Source: Chara braunii (lineage: Eukaryota; Streptophyta; Charophyceae; Charales; Characeae). From it: DNA of 21,736 nucleotides. The notes beneath the pieces were generated by a model. It had not been told where the DNA came from, searched no databases, and worked only from the letters and a program-made list of their open reading frames with translations. Shown in pieces: positions 1 to 10,200 of this stretch. The DNA is taken from NCBI GenBank assembly GCA_003427395.1, contig BFEA01000122.1, positions 822,825 through 844,560 of the forward strand. The letters run 5' to 3'. Made by a program: the position numbers and the translations under genes. Each line of letters begins with the position of its first letter. Position 1 is the stretch's first letter.

Positions 1-72
<72 letters not shown>
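1..72. repeat. (AG)n microsatellite at the left end
   Basis: Thirty-six uninterrupted AG units open the window. The other end of the window is also an (AG)n tract, so this may be an assembly breakpoint rather than a biological boundary. Confidence 0.99.
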
Positions 73-75
<3 letters not shown>

Positions 76-76
76 C

Positions 77-323
77 CGTCTTGAGGGACTTGTTGAAGTG
101 GTTGACGCAAAGACTATTATGGCCTTAAAACGCCCAACTGGAAGCAACCATCAAAGAGGATAAACCATTTGCCCATAGAGACTTGTAGACGAAAGGAAGA
201 GAGTGAGAGAAGAGCGATAGAGAACACTCGTCTTGAGGGACTTGCTAAAATGGTCGATGCAAAGGCTTCTGTGGCCTTAAAAAACCCAACTGGATGCAGC
301 CATAAAAGAGGATAAACCATTGT
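77..323 (+). repeat. 152-bp-period duplication at the start of gag
   Basis: A ~95-bp sequence beginning CGTCTTGAGGGACTTG occurs at 77-172 and again, diverged, at 229-323. A purine-rich spacer of ~56 bp separates the copies. Substitutions between copies are frequent, so this duplication is old. The downstream gag frame continues only from the second copy. Confidence 0.85.
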
Positions 324-1244
324 TCCAAGTCCTTTATGACAAGGCACTGGTAAGGGAAAAGAAGACAGAGGAGGAAAAACGAAAAACCGTCGTTGCAGAC
401 CACGAAGTTGTCTTCAAAACAGTGTCATCCTTACCTGACATTGAGGTCAAGAAAGATCTGGTCGAATATGTGCGTGCTCTTAAAGACTGTCACTACTTAA
501 AAGTTCCTGGTTAGATCGCTAATTGTTTTGACCAGGTAAGCAAACTGCGGATGAAAATAGCGGATATGGTCAAGGAGCACCGTGATCTGATGCAGCAGAT
601 GGTCAAATTTGCATCGAGACCAGATTCCTAATTCTCTTGCTCCACCTTCTGCCTCCAATGCTGCTAACCAATATGCCTGTGCTCCTCTTCATAACTCTAC
701 TCCTCTAAGTGTGGTTCAATCGGAACCTGTAGTAGGTGCAGACCCCGCTGCCACTGCAACAAGTGTCAGCGCAGGAATTTATACAACTGTTGCACCCTCG
801 AGTTCAGATACAGCGATTGCTGGTGCTAACTATATCAGTCCCTATGTCGAAAGCAAGACGGTACAGATACCGTCCAAGTACGACTACAAGAAAGATGTAG
901 AGTCTTGGATCAACTCCACGAGAGCCTACTTCGAGGTGTTGGGAACTCAACATGGAAACCAACGTCGAACCCCCCCCCGTACGAGGCTTCTTAGAAGTCC
1001 AAGCTATGGAGGTTGGATACACTAAGATCAATCTGATGCACTGGCTCAAAGCCACACCAATAACCACACTTGATTCAACAAAAAATGACTTGAAGAGATC
1101 CTGTTTAAACAATTTAAGGATTCAAATGTTGTTGCAAGGACTAGGTAGAAACTTTATGATCTCAAGCGCAACAAGTGGACGGGCACCATGCATAATCTGC
1201 AGTCGTTTGTTAACAAACTTTTTGCTACACCCGGACTGGAAATG

Positions 1245-1370
1245 ATTGCAAAATCATGCTTGGATGTTGTGAAAGGTATGACTCCCAACTTTCCACTAAT
1301 CACACACATTGCAAAATCATGCTTGGATGTTGTTAAAGGTACAGTTCCCAATTTACCACTAATTACACAC
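1245..1370 (+). repeat. 63-bp tandem duplication in gag
   Basis: Two adjacent 63-bp units (1245-1307 and 1308-1370) encode two in-frame 21-residue copies starting IAKSCLDVVKG. The units differ at only a few bases. The duplication preserves the frame, unlike the 52- and 67-bp duplications elsewhere in this element. Confidence 0.95.
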
Positions 1371-1380
1371 ATCGCCTAGG

Positions 1381-1761
1381 CAAAGAGCTCATTGATTACA
1401 CTGATGGTCTTCCCCTCATGCAGGGATATAGTCAGCCATGAAGCACAATACAATAACTGTTTTTGTTGTGTATGACCTGTTGGAGGCCGATGAGGAGGAC
1501 TATGCAGACGGCCCCACTCTTGGTGACGACAAAAAACAGGACCCTGATACAACCTATTTCTCTTCAGCTCATGACTCTGACATAAGTAATAAAGAAGAAA
1601 AATTAAATGTCTTCAGAAAGTCTGTTAATGTGAAGGGACCAAACCGGAATCCAGGGAAGAACTATGCCCAACTTCCCAGGTGTGAAGGGACCAAACCGGA
1701 ATCCAGGGAAGAACTATGTCCAACTTCCCAGGTGAGTCAAAATCCCGAACGAAACCGGAGG
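1381..1761 (+). pseudogene. gag-protease linker relic with 52-bp tandem repeat
   Basis: An acidic, Asp/Glu/Lys-rich reading frame runs from about 1438. At 1629-1680 and 1681-1732 a 52-bp unit is tandemly duplicated. Because 52 is not a multiple of 3, the second unit (it opens TGTGAAGGGACC) is read in a different frame, and the reading frame changes sense at that point. No domain is recognised. Its position between the gag-like region and the retropepsin suggests the gag C-terminus or spacer of the same element. Confidence 0.5.
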
Positions 1762-2398
1762 ATGCAACCACCAAACCTTGGATTGACCTCCGCATCACTG
1801 AAAACGATAGGAGGAACCTAACCACAAAGTACAAGATTGTTGTAGGTTGCAGGGTAACTAGAATCGGGACTAGAGTTGACATCAGTATCCTCTACGACAA
1901 GAGAGACTGAGCCTGATACAACAATCCTCTCTTGAAGTCCTATCATCTGCCAATTCCAAGGCTGAAGTTTGTCATGCTTTGTATGTTGAGCCTTGAGAGT
2001 AATCTGAGAAGGTCGACTTTCACTATCACCTACAATATCGGGTTGAGATGAAATATCAGCGTGCTCAAGGGACAATAAAAATGCAACCACCAAATCTTGG
2101 GTTCACCTCCGCATCACTGAAAACGATTGGAGGAGCCTAACCACAAAGTACAAGATTGTTGTAGGCTACAGAAAAACTAGAATCGAGACTAGAGTTGACA
2201 TCAACATCCTCTACGACAAGAGAGACTGAATATGATGCAACAATCCTCTCTTGAAGCCCCATCATCTTCCAATTCCAAGGCTGAAGTTGTCATGCTTTGT
2301 ATGTTGAGCGTTGAGAGTAGTCTGAGAAGGTAGACTTTCACTATCACCTACAACATCAGGTTGAGATGAAATATCAGAGTGCTCAAGGGACAATAAAA
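1762..2398 (+). repeat. ~319-bp tandem duplication before the protease
   Basis: Unit 1 (1762-2080) and unit 2 (2081-2398) are abutting copies. They share the start ATGCAACCACCAAA, an internal segment ending in CTCTACGACAAGAGAGACTG, and the end GACAATAAAA. They differ by scattered substitutions and small indels and both contain stops. This is the largest clean local tandem duplication in the element. It lies just upstream of the protease frame. Confidence 0.95.
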
Positions 2399-2677
2399 TT
2401 AATATTCTTCAAACTTCTTATAAACCACTGCTATCTCCATGTCTTGATTGATTGTGGTGTTACGACTGATTTGATGTCACCGCACTCGATACGCAAAGTG
2501 GGTTTGGGGATGACACAAGTGACTTTGAAAAACCCTTGTCGAACTCAAGACGACAATAAAGAGGTGGTCTCATCTACATATGTAGTCCAAGGTATGCGCC
2601 CTACCTTTGACAAGGACAATAGAATCACTCACGCATTGAACTTCTATGTCATTAACAAGTGTCCCTTCGATGCAGTG
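2366..2677 (+). pseudogene. Retropepsin-like aspartic protease, truncated at its 3' end
   Basis: An aspartic protease of this kind cleaves the Gag-Pol polyprotein. The frame contains VLIDCGVTTDLMSP at 2441-2482, which corresponds to the Ty3/gypsy protease active site (normally D-S/T-G-A-T). Here the small residue after Asp is Cys, encoded at 2453-2455. The C-terminal motif FYVINKCPFDAV ends at 2677, where families normally continue into a conserved LGM-type motif; instead unrelated GC-rich sequence begins. The domain is therefore cut at 2677/2678 and the rest of pol resumes only at about 9.5 kb. Non-functional as it stands. Confidence 0.75.
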
Positions 2678-3433
2678 TGGAGCGCATCGGTCTGGCACCG
2701 CACCAGGGCAGCGTGGGACCCTCCCGGCCGCGTCACGCAGGAGTTGGTTTAAATCCTTCGTCGTAAATATACATGTGGAGCTTCCGCAAGCCGCTCCAGC
2801 CGAGTGCGCCAATCATACCTCTCGCGAGCCCCTACGACAGGATAGGGCCTACACGAGGCACCACTTACCTCCACCTTACGAGAGTTGTCACCTCCCTTCG
2901 GTGGGTGTATCCCCGTCAAGCTACCAGTCCACAGTACGAAAGCTAATCAGCTGCAATCGCAGAGGTGGACCAGCCGAGGGCGTTTCTCGTTCGCTGTAGC
3001 ATAGGGGGTACGTGCGGTAATACGCCTCTATCGGACCCGCACGTGAACTTGCATCTTGGGGGGGCTGAGGTCCCAAGCGCGACTCGTCGTCGGTCGACTA
3101 GGACGCATCCCACACACCACGCGCACACCACTCTAACAAACACAAAAATAAAACACACACACACATGTACGCACAAAACGACGCAACACAAACAACTCGA
3201 CTACGCTCCTAGCCCCTTGGTAGCCAACCCATATATTTCCAATGCAGAAATCGAATAGGCGTCACGCGCGAGACTTAGTATAAAACCGCGCGGACGCAAG
3301 GCTAACTCACATTGACTTGCAATGCAAGCGTACGCAAGCAGTCGCAATGATGGCGTACTATGTAGTGTCCATAATCAAGCGGTCCCTCGTGGATCCGAGC
3401 ACCGCTTATGACACTTAAGTATCAGACTCAAAG
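2678..3433. other. Unassigned GC-rich segment, left part of a ~6.8-kb insertion
   Basis: I recognise no gene. The segment starts exactly where the protease homology stops. It contains a CA-rich stretch (about 3111-3200), a palindrome CTTGCAATGCAAG at about 3316-3328, a TATA-like TATAAAA near 3280 and several GCGTACGC-type inverted motifs. It may belong to the LTR or flank of a second element. Confidence 0.4.
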
Positions 3434-3628
3434 TGTCGTGAGGGTCTACTCCCTCACGACATTGCACGACTGAAGGAATAGTCGTGCAACTGCCGCGAGA
3501 CCTCCGGCCTTTGGTCTGAGCGTCTCGACAGGCAAGGCAAATAGGCTCTGCACGAGGGCAGATTCCTTCCCTGCAGAGCCTAGGGCTTGGGATGTCCTGG
3601 ACAAGGACCTTGAATCCCGGCCCAGGAC
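3434..3628. repeat. Cluster of five consecutive hairpins
   Basis: Perfect inverted repeats occur in series. They are TGTCGTGAGGG with its complement (3434-3444/3451-3461), TTGCACGAC (3462-3470/3481-3489), AGACC (3498-3502/3513-3517), TAGGCTCTGCA (3542-3552/3572-3582) and GTCCTGG (3594-3600/3622-3628). They tile about 195 bp almost without gaps and end just before a TATA box. This could be the U3 part of an LTR or a structured regulatory region. Confidence 0.8.
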
Positions 3629-3639
3629 CAACGTCCGAC

Positions 3640-3647
3640 TATAAAAA
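3640..3647 (+). promoter_or_regulatory. Candidate TATA box downstream of the hairpin cluster
   Basis: TATAAAAA lies 12 bp after the last hairpin. A pyrimidine-rich stretch follows (about 3678-3694), about 35-45 bp downstream, where a plant pol II start could fall. The arrangement resembles an LTR U3 promoter, but no matching second LTR was found. Confidence 0.35.
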
Positions 3648-3749
3648 TCTCTAAAAAACAAAGGATAAAAGAGGATTTCCCTTTTCTCTCTCATCATAAC
3701 CTGGTTAACCCTTGCGCACGATCTCAGTAAGCCGCGCACATACTCAAGG

Positions 3750-4540
<791 letters not shown>

Positions 4541-4544
4541 TAAA

Positions 4545-4960
4545 CTAAGAAAATTTCGGCAGCGCTTCCCGTAGGAAAAATGTCTTTTTAGAATTTATAT
4601 AAGTCCATATATGAAAGCAGAAATAATCTCTAACTCTTGGAAAGTCAAACTCTGTCTAACTCCCTGACTTAGTAGAAATTTGGGCAGCATTCCCTTTAGA
4701 AAGGGAGACTTCCCAGATTTACACTAAGTCAGAGACGAACTCAAAAAACAACTTGAGTTCAACTGAGATAAGATTTAACCAACTCCTTAGTTTTGCAGGA
4801 ATTTTCAGCAGCACTCCCTATAAAAAAGTGTTATTCCAAAATTTCTACAAAGCCAAGTCCAGAACTTGAGAATAAATTTGATACTCAAAATCCAATTTTG
4901 TCTAACTCCCTAAATTAGCAAAAATTTGGGCAGCAATCCCTTAAACCACAAAGGTAAGTA
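4545..4960. repeat. Degenerate ~120-bp tandem repeat
   Basis: A diverged motif of the form AAATTTGGGCAGCA-TTCCCTT recurs at about 4549, 4674, 4796 and 4917, with spacings of 125, 122 and 121 bp. Most copies are preceded by a TAACTCCCTGACTTAG-like sequence. Only the core and the period are conserved, so this is an old minisatellite-like array or a repeated part of a retroelement untranslated region. Confidence 0.7.
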
Positions 4961-5049
4961 CTCTCACCATCCCCAAGTCAACCTGAACAAACAATAGTTC
5001 ATGGTCTTTCAATGCTTTATTCCTTTATACCCAGCTTACATAAGGCATA

Positions 5050-5945
5050 AAGTCAAACCACCCAAACTTATGGAATGCGCCTAACTTAACCGAGAAGTAT
5101 ACACAAAACAGAGGGCACAACTACTTCTCTCTTCTTTGGGCGTATGCCTAGACCACTCTAGTCGCCCTGAACCGTTTAAGATATCCAAGTTATATATACC
5201 TGTCTTCACCTTTGTCTTCGAAGACTGCATATGACTGAAGTAACCTAAGTTCAGTCTGCCCCAATTTTACCACCAATTTTATTCTTAGTTATACTCTCTT
5301 CAGGTTGTGATAGGCTATAGTCAGACCACCTAAATTTATAAAACAGTCTGATTAGCTCGTTCTTAGATAACATAATAGTAAAGTATAGCCAAGTTATAAT
5401 CATTGGGTTCCAGCATGTGCGAGACATTAAGCCAGACCCCCTGAACTTACAGAAGGATCTAACTCTCTGCCAATTTTATTTCTCTCTAATTCATCATGTG
5501 TGTGGCATCGAGTCAGACCCCCTGAACTTACAGAAGGGTCTGTCCTTTGCCAATATTATTTATTCAGAATAAAAAGCAGGAAGAGGCTGAGCCACCTAAA
5601 CTTATAGAACAACTGAGACCTCCTCGTTCAGAAACCAAAGAAACAGATAAAACCCCAGTGAAAACAAGGCAACCCAAGGCACCAAAACTTATTGAATGCC
5701 CCGAGTCCCTGAAAACCAGGCACAATCAGACCCTTCACAAGTCAGAGCAGTCAGGCCACCTGAACTTACAGAACAGCCTGACCCTCCATGCAAACCATAG
5801 CACTGGGTCTCCCCAAACTTATGGGGACATACCAGCCTCAAGAGCAATCAGACCCCCTAAACTTATAGAAGGGTCTGATGCTCCATGCAAGCCAAAATAA
5901 ACAAATCACTGGGTCTCCCCAAACTTATGGGGACTTCCCAGTCTT
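5050..5945. repeat. Interspersed ~31-bp repeat with inverted ends (CAGACC...GGTCTG), about ten copies
   Basis: A short motif with core CCCTAAACTTATAGAA is flanked in the better copies by CAGACC on the left and GGTCTG on the right, giving a small hairpin. Copies are at about 5053, 5311, 5434, 5512, 5590, 5677, 5753, 5806, 5851 and 5910, with irregular spacing of tens to over a hundred bases. In the open frame 5547-5900 three copies read as PPKLIE or APKLIE, but other copies fall in other frames. A degraded repetitive coding region and a non-coding hairpin family are both possible. Confidence 0.7.
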
Positions 5946-6434
5946 GATGACCCACTCAAACCCTCAATCAAGACAATCCTCCATCCTGCCTTTCCCAGAT
6001 GCAGTTTCTTTTAACAGTCTGATTTCACACAATCAACAAAGTTCAACAAAGTTGAAACTGAACTTGAGCAGACATTCTTTTACTTAGTCTGATTTAGTGT
6101 CCTGAAGGTCAAACAAAATTCAAAGTAAGGCTGCACACCATATACTCAGTTAAAGATGCAATGGGTAATAAAGATAGGGGTTATAACTGGGTTTATAGAA
6201 GGGGTCAGGGAATTACCACTCAGTTCCCTGCCTCCAGGACTCCTCCTGAGTCCCGGCAGAGCTCCCGCCATCAGTGGGGCGAACCTCCCACAGAGGCCTC
6301 GATGCGGATTACGGGTTGCAATCCCGCTTGCCGCCTTCCTCTCAAGACCAAGGGACTAGACTTAGAGTAAGAGGGGTAGAGGTATAAGATTTTAGTCTCT
6401 CAGATCTAAGGAGGGTGCTCTCAGATTCGCAGGA
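5946..6434. other. Unassigned stretch with a small RG-containing open frame
   Basis: A short frame at 6161-6370 encodes 69 residues with a basic Arg/Gly/Tyr patch (RGYNWVYRRGQG near its start). A second frame overlaps it on the same strand, so coding status is unclear. It could be the tail of a retroelement gag, but I do not recognise a domain. Nothing else is identified here. Confidence 0.3.
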
Positions 6435-6517
6435 GAGGGCCTTGATACCTTCAGCGCCTGAGGGCCTTGATACCTTCAGCGCCTGAGGGCCTTTGATACC
6501 TTCAGCGCCTGAGGGCC
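6435..6517. repeat. 25-bp tandem repeat, about 3.3 copies
   Basis: The unit GAGGGCCTTGATACCTTCAG plus CGCCT repeats at 6435-6459, 6460-6484 and 6485-6510, followed by a partial unit. The third copy has one extra T. Near identity of the units indicates a recent expansion. Confidence 0.95.
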
Positions 6518-7417
6518 CCGCAATGGCAGCCAAAGGGTAACCGCTCGGTCAACTCTCTCTTGGTCAACCCAAAGTTGGACCGCTGAACCCAAACACCCCT
6601 AACAAATCCTCCATTCGCTGCAGTTCCCCTCATAGTCTAGCCGTCGCCTCCAGGCTGCGGCAACAACCCTCCTTTCAGCCCAGCCGGTCCCCTCACACTG
6701 TAGTACTGCCCTCCGTTATGAGGGGCGCAGCAATCCGCATAAAAGCAGTGTATGCGGGTTCCCATAGGCAACAGAAGGTCGCTGTGGCACATAGTAGCGT
6801 CCCAGTATTTTTCGCAGCAGCAGCACAATGTCTCCACCAGTAACAGTTTAATCAACCGAAAATCAAGTGCAACAACCAGCACGACGAAGTAAAGGGCGTG
6901 ATAGTGTTACCACGATGCTACGGCTTCAGCGCCGGTCACCTGCTACTTCAATCCGACAAGGGAAGATGCATCTCGGTCAACAAGCAAGCCTGCAGTCCCT
7001 GTCAGTCGGTCTCCTGCTCCACTTCAGTCCGACGGTCAGCTAAGCAACGTGCAGATTAGCAGATAAGCCTTCAGCCTTTTGGCTAGCCACACGCTTCTGA
7101 TTGGAAAGCCAAGCAAAGCTGGGATAAATCTTACTTCGAGATCTTGGGAGCACATAGCTCCCAACCTGTGGCCCGTCCTTCACTCCTTCCGCTCCATAAG
7201 GCAGGCAACACCTCGGTCAGGGAGAGCGCAACAGTGGCGGCCGTCAGAAGAGAAGCGCTGACGGTAGGATGGGGTCGGCCTCTGGCAAGCTACACGAGCT
7301 CCATATGAATCTTCCGTCGGAACGTAGGAACGTCCGTTGCCACTTTGAATCTGCCCCTCCCGCTTGCAGCCTGTCGTGGCTCGACTTTCGTTTGTCTCGC
7401 ATCGCCACTACTCTAAG
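6518..7417. other. Unassigned GC-moderate stretch
   Basis: No recognisable gene, RNA or repeat. Short open frames on both strands (for example 6637-6882 minus and 7079-7261 plus) carry no motif I can name. Confidence 0.5.
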
Positions 7418-7426
7418 GTAAGTGCC

Positions 7427-7499
<73 letters not shown>
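7418..7499 (+). other. Candidate 82-nt intron built around a (CT)n tract
   Basis: The sequence AAG/GTAAGT at 7415-7423 is a near-perfect plant 5' splice site. The (CT)n tract ends in CTCTCTCAG/GTTC at 7499/7500, a strong polypyrimidine tract and 3' splice site. The enclosed 82 nt is a plausible small intron length. Flanking exons are not recognised, so this may be a chance framing of a microsatellite. Confidence 0.3.
7429..7497. repeat. (CT)n microsatellite
   Basis: About 34 uninterrupted CT units. A run of eleven C residues occurs nearby at about 7538-7548. Confidence 0.99.
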
Positions 7500-7767
7500 G
7501 TTCATTGCTTTGGCGCCTGCTCGTCGACTGACTAGTACCCCCCCCCCCTTTGTTCCGCTGCTAGCTTCCCACCGCTTTCCCACAACCACATAGGGAAATC
7601 GAATGAATCTACCGCTATAACCCGGAAATAAACATTGATATCCTTCAAAAAGTTCCCTTTTCCCGAGCGCAGCACCATACACCTACAACTCCTAAACTAA
7701 CCCTTCTTTCTGCTTTCTGACCGCGTCACCCGCCTCGCCCCCATTGAAACCCTCAGCATGGCATTTT

Positions 7768-7979
7768 ATCTCGCTCGATTCTATGAAGAATCGAGTGAGA
7801 TCTCCTCGTTCACTCCTTCCACCATATCCACTTTTCCTGACTCTCCCACGCAGTTCATTTTTCTTTTATCTTTTATTCTACTAATCTAACACTAAAACTA
7901 ACCCTGCCAATCGTCTCGCAGCACCAAAACACCCCCGCTTCGGTTCTTCACCCGCTCGATTCTATCAAGAATCGCACGA
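7768..7979. repeat. Two related GATTCT hairpins
   Basis: The first hairpin has 15-nt arms (7768-7782 and 7787-7801) around a 4-nt loop, with one G-T pair. The second (about 7954-7979) has the same core, GCTCGATTCT-ATCA-AGAATCG, with a 2-nt bulge. The shared core 186 bp apart suggests a duplicated structured element. Confidence 0.75.
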
Positions 7980-9035
7980 GCTATGTACTTCCCACTCGCG
8001 TAGCGCACCTCCCTGCCATCTCCGACCCATTTGTGCATGCATCCTGCGCCGTTTCCCCTCTTTGCTGCCCCACTTCGTTGCCTCCGCGCCCTACGCCCGG
8101 CCTTCAGGTCGCCCCTCTCCGCTCGCTTTGCCTCCCGGCACTCCGCCCTCTGCTGCTCAGCGCAGTCCGGCCGCACTTCGTCTGTCTCCTCATACCTCGT
8201 CCTCCGTTCTCCCCTGCTGCACCGGTACTCCTATGTCAACGCCTGTCGCCTCTCCTCTGCCTCTTCCTTAGCGCTCGCCGTGTTCCGCCCCATTCCTTCA
8301 ATCCCCCCCGATAGTCGTTCTGTGCACCTCCGCTGCGCTATCTGTTTGTCCGCGGCTGCGGAGCACTATACGGCCAGCCCCGAGGCCTGTCACCCGTTAC
8401 CTATAGTTATGTCGTTGCCTCCGCCCCTTGGTCGACACTAAACAACGACCGCCAACGCTCATAGGGGAAGGGGATCGGAGGGGAGGCACAACGACTTGGC
8501 CCATAGACACAGCCCGACCCTGATGCCTACTGGTTGGCACCTAGACGGTACCGCCCGTCTGTCGTAGCAGGCACTGCTCCTGCCGGTGGTTGCAGCTCCC
8601 GCATGCCCCCTCGCTTGAGCCCGGATGTGGCTGCTACGGGGTTCCCCGCAGCCTGTAGTTGGTCGCGGCACCACGGCAGTCTCACACCAGCGCCTCAGAC
8701 CGCTTCGCTCCACTGCGCCCGGCCAAGATCCCCCATCTTCCGGGTTTCAACGACATGCTCACACTCAAATCCCTTGCGATAGGTCGTGGTCGGTGGGTGG
8801 TGCACCAGCAAAAAGTCCCCGCCACTCCGGTTCCTTCCGCCCCGTGGGTTAGTCACTCACCGGCTCGTATGCACGTAAAACTCCTCGGTCAATACTTCAA
8901 GATGACGGGATAGAGAATTTCCACCGACACCCCAAACTCACAGGAACCCGAACTCAGGACCGTTTCCTGTTAGCCTACCGGTGTATCAACCGAACCAGCC
9001 CCGTCGGTCTCAGACCCGATTACCAACAAGGACAA
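7980..9035. other. Unassigned C/T-rich, GC-rich stretch
   Basis: High C content keeps several overlapping frames open on both strands (for example 8031-8441 plus and 8459-8713 minus). None shows a domain, a consistent frame or splice signals that I can support. I treat these as composition artefacts. Confidence 0.45.
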
Positions 9036-9495
9036 AATTTAATTAATAAAAATTAACCATTAAAAAATAAAAATTTAAAACAAGGAACAAAATAAAAACC
9101 GGGCCGTCGCCCCTCCAACCTTCGATGCTCCTACCTCGTTTATCATGCAGAAGCCCTACCGTTGTCGAAGTCGCCCTCCACTCAAACGCATAGGTCGTAA
9201 GCACGTGCACCAATTAGGAGACAAAAATCTTTTTAATCCTAATTTTAAATCAGACATAAATAAATAAGTAAAAATTTGACCGGCGATCACGCCGGCTCTT
9301 CAATCATCAATAGATAAAATCACGCGCGCCTCACGTCTGCGCGTCCACCCACCCTCTATTTTAGTCAACCATCCAGTTAAAGTAAGCGGCGAACACTGCC
9401 GCAACTCGTGCGGTACACTCAAACTTTAAATTAAACTTAATTCCTGTCACTTGCAAAAACCAGGGCGGATACCCTTGTAAGGGTATTCGCACCAA
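9036..9495. other. Alternating AT-rich tracts and GC hairpins
   Basis: A/T-rich blocks at about 9037-9097, 9225-9280 and 9415-9440 alternate with GC-rich blocks that hold inverted repeats. Examples are CCGGCGATCACGCCGG (about 9281-9296) and a 12-nt stem at 9465-9476/9479-9490 with a 2-nt loop and one G-T pair. This lies at the right end of the DNA that interrupts the protease. No gene is seen. Confidence 0.5.
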
Positions 9496-9529
9496 CAACA
9501 GTCATTGGCTTGGGCTGACTGCAGTCCCA

Positions 9530-10200
9530 ATGCGAATGATCCAAGTGGAAGGAGACACTTTTTATGGTCAAAGACGCTCAAGAAGGAAACAAACTACCTC
9601 TCCTCTTGGATGAGAAGCACTAGTCTCCAATAACGTTTCTCAATGTCATGCAGTTATGCAAGAAGTGACGCAAGCAAACAAAGAGGATGAACAATTGTAT
9701 GTTGTCCACATTCACCCTATTCATGGGCCTATTACTTTTGCGGCTAGTACTAGTTCTACTTATCTAATGAATATACTTCTAGCATTTCTACTTCTCTACC
9801 TACCCCTAGTCCAAATGAGTCTACTTCATTTTCGGTTGCTTCCATTCGTCTACAATATCACCGTTATGAGCGGTGCGTTTGAACCAATTAAACTATAAGC
9901 CCAGGAACTTGCTTCAGAAACAACAAAACTAACTCAAGGGTGGTACCCGTAAGGCCAGGTTTTGCCAGCCATTTTTTACGGGTACATAATTTCATTAAAA
10001 CACGAATAGAGTCAAGAGTTCCACCGCTAGGCTCGAAGAAAGAGTCGAGTCTAGACGGTCGTAACAAGTGCGCACATTTTGGTAATCGTACACTTAAAAT
10101 TTGTTTTGAACTTAACACACTGAATAGTAAAATGCCAAATAAAACGAATTCACGCATTCTGATTTTTCTTTCTTCTTCTGCGACCTAATCTAGAGCTGTG
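9530..10200 (+). pseudogene. pol linker between protease and reverse transcriptase, degraded
   Basis: The stretch is in register with the RT that follows. The frame at 9656-9898 begins MQEVTQANKEDEQLYVVHIH, which resembles the linker that Ty3/gypsy polyproteins carry between protease and RT. After about 9730 the frame loses retroelement character. An unassigned AT-rich part follows (9900-10190). The call is by position and general resemblance only. Confidence 0.4.

Larger units (their letters stand above)
77..1380 (+). pseudogene. Ty3/gypsy-like gag relic, frameshifted
   Basis: This is the broken capsid (gag) region of an LTR retrotransposon; intact Gag forms the cytoplasmic particle that packages element RNA. 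Seen: a charged, coiled-coil-like N-terminal stretch (about 229-514) that changes frame near the A run at 266-271, and a Ser/Thr/Pro/Ala-rich linker (609-860). A segment with the usual plant Ty3 gag look follows (about 846-950), with the motifs VQIPSKYDYKKDVESWI and AYFEVLG. It continues in another frame after the C run at about 970 (GFLEVQAMEVGYTKINL at 988-1040) and in a third frame through 1188-1379. No CCHC zinc knuckle was found. The family call rests on gag-like architecture and on protease, RT, RNase H and integrase relics downstream in the same orientation. The 5' LTR and primer binding site are not in the window. Confidence 0.6.

Noticed and set aside
5050-5945. CRISPR-like array
   Set aside because: Repeats are diverged and irregularly spaced, the window is eukaryotic, and no cas-like gene is present.
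6311-6327. T-arm-like hairpin (ACGGGTTGCAATCCCGC), possible tRNA
   Set aside because: No acceptor stem, D-arm or anticodon arm could be placed around it.
8031-8713. Several overlapping open frames on both strands
   Set aside because: C/T-rich composition removes stop codons in several frames at once; no domain and no consistent frame.
9940-10188. 82-residue plus-strand frame and 89-residue minus-strand frame
   Set aside because: They overlap each other and lie in an AT-rich spacer between recognised parts of pol; neither has a motif.
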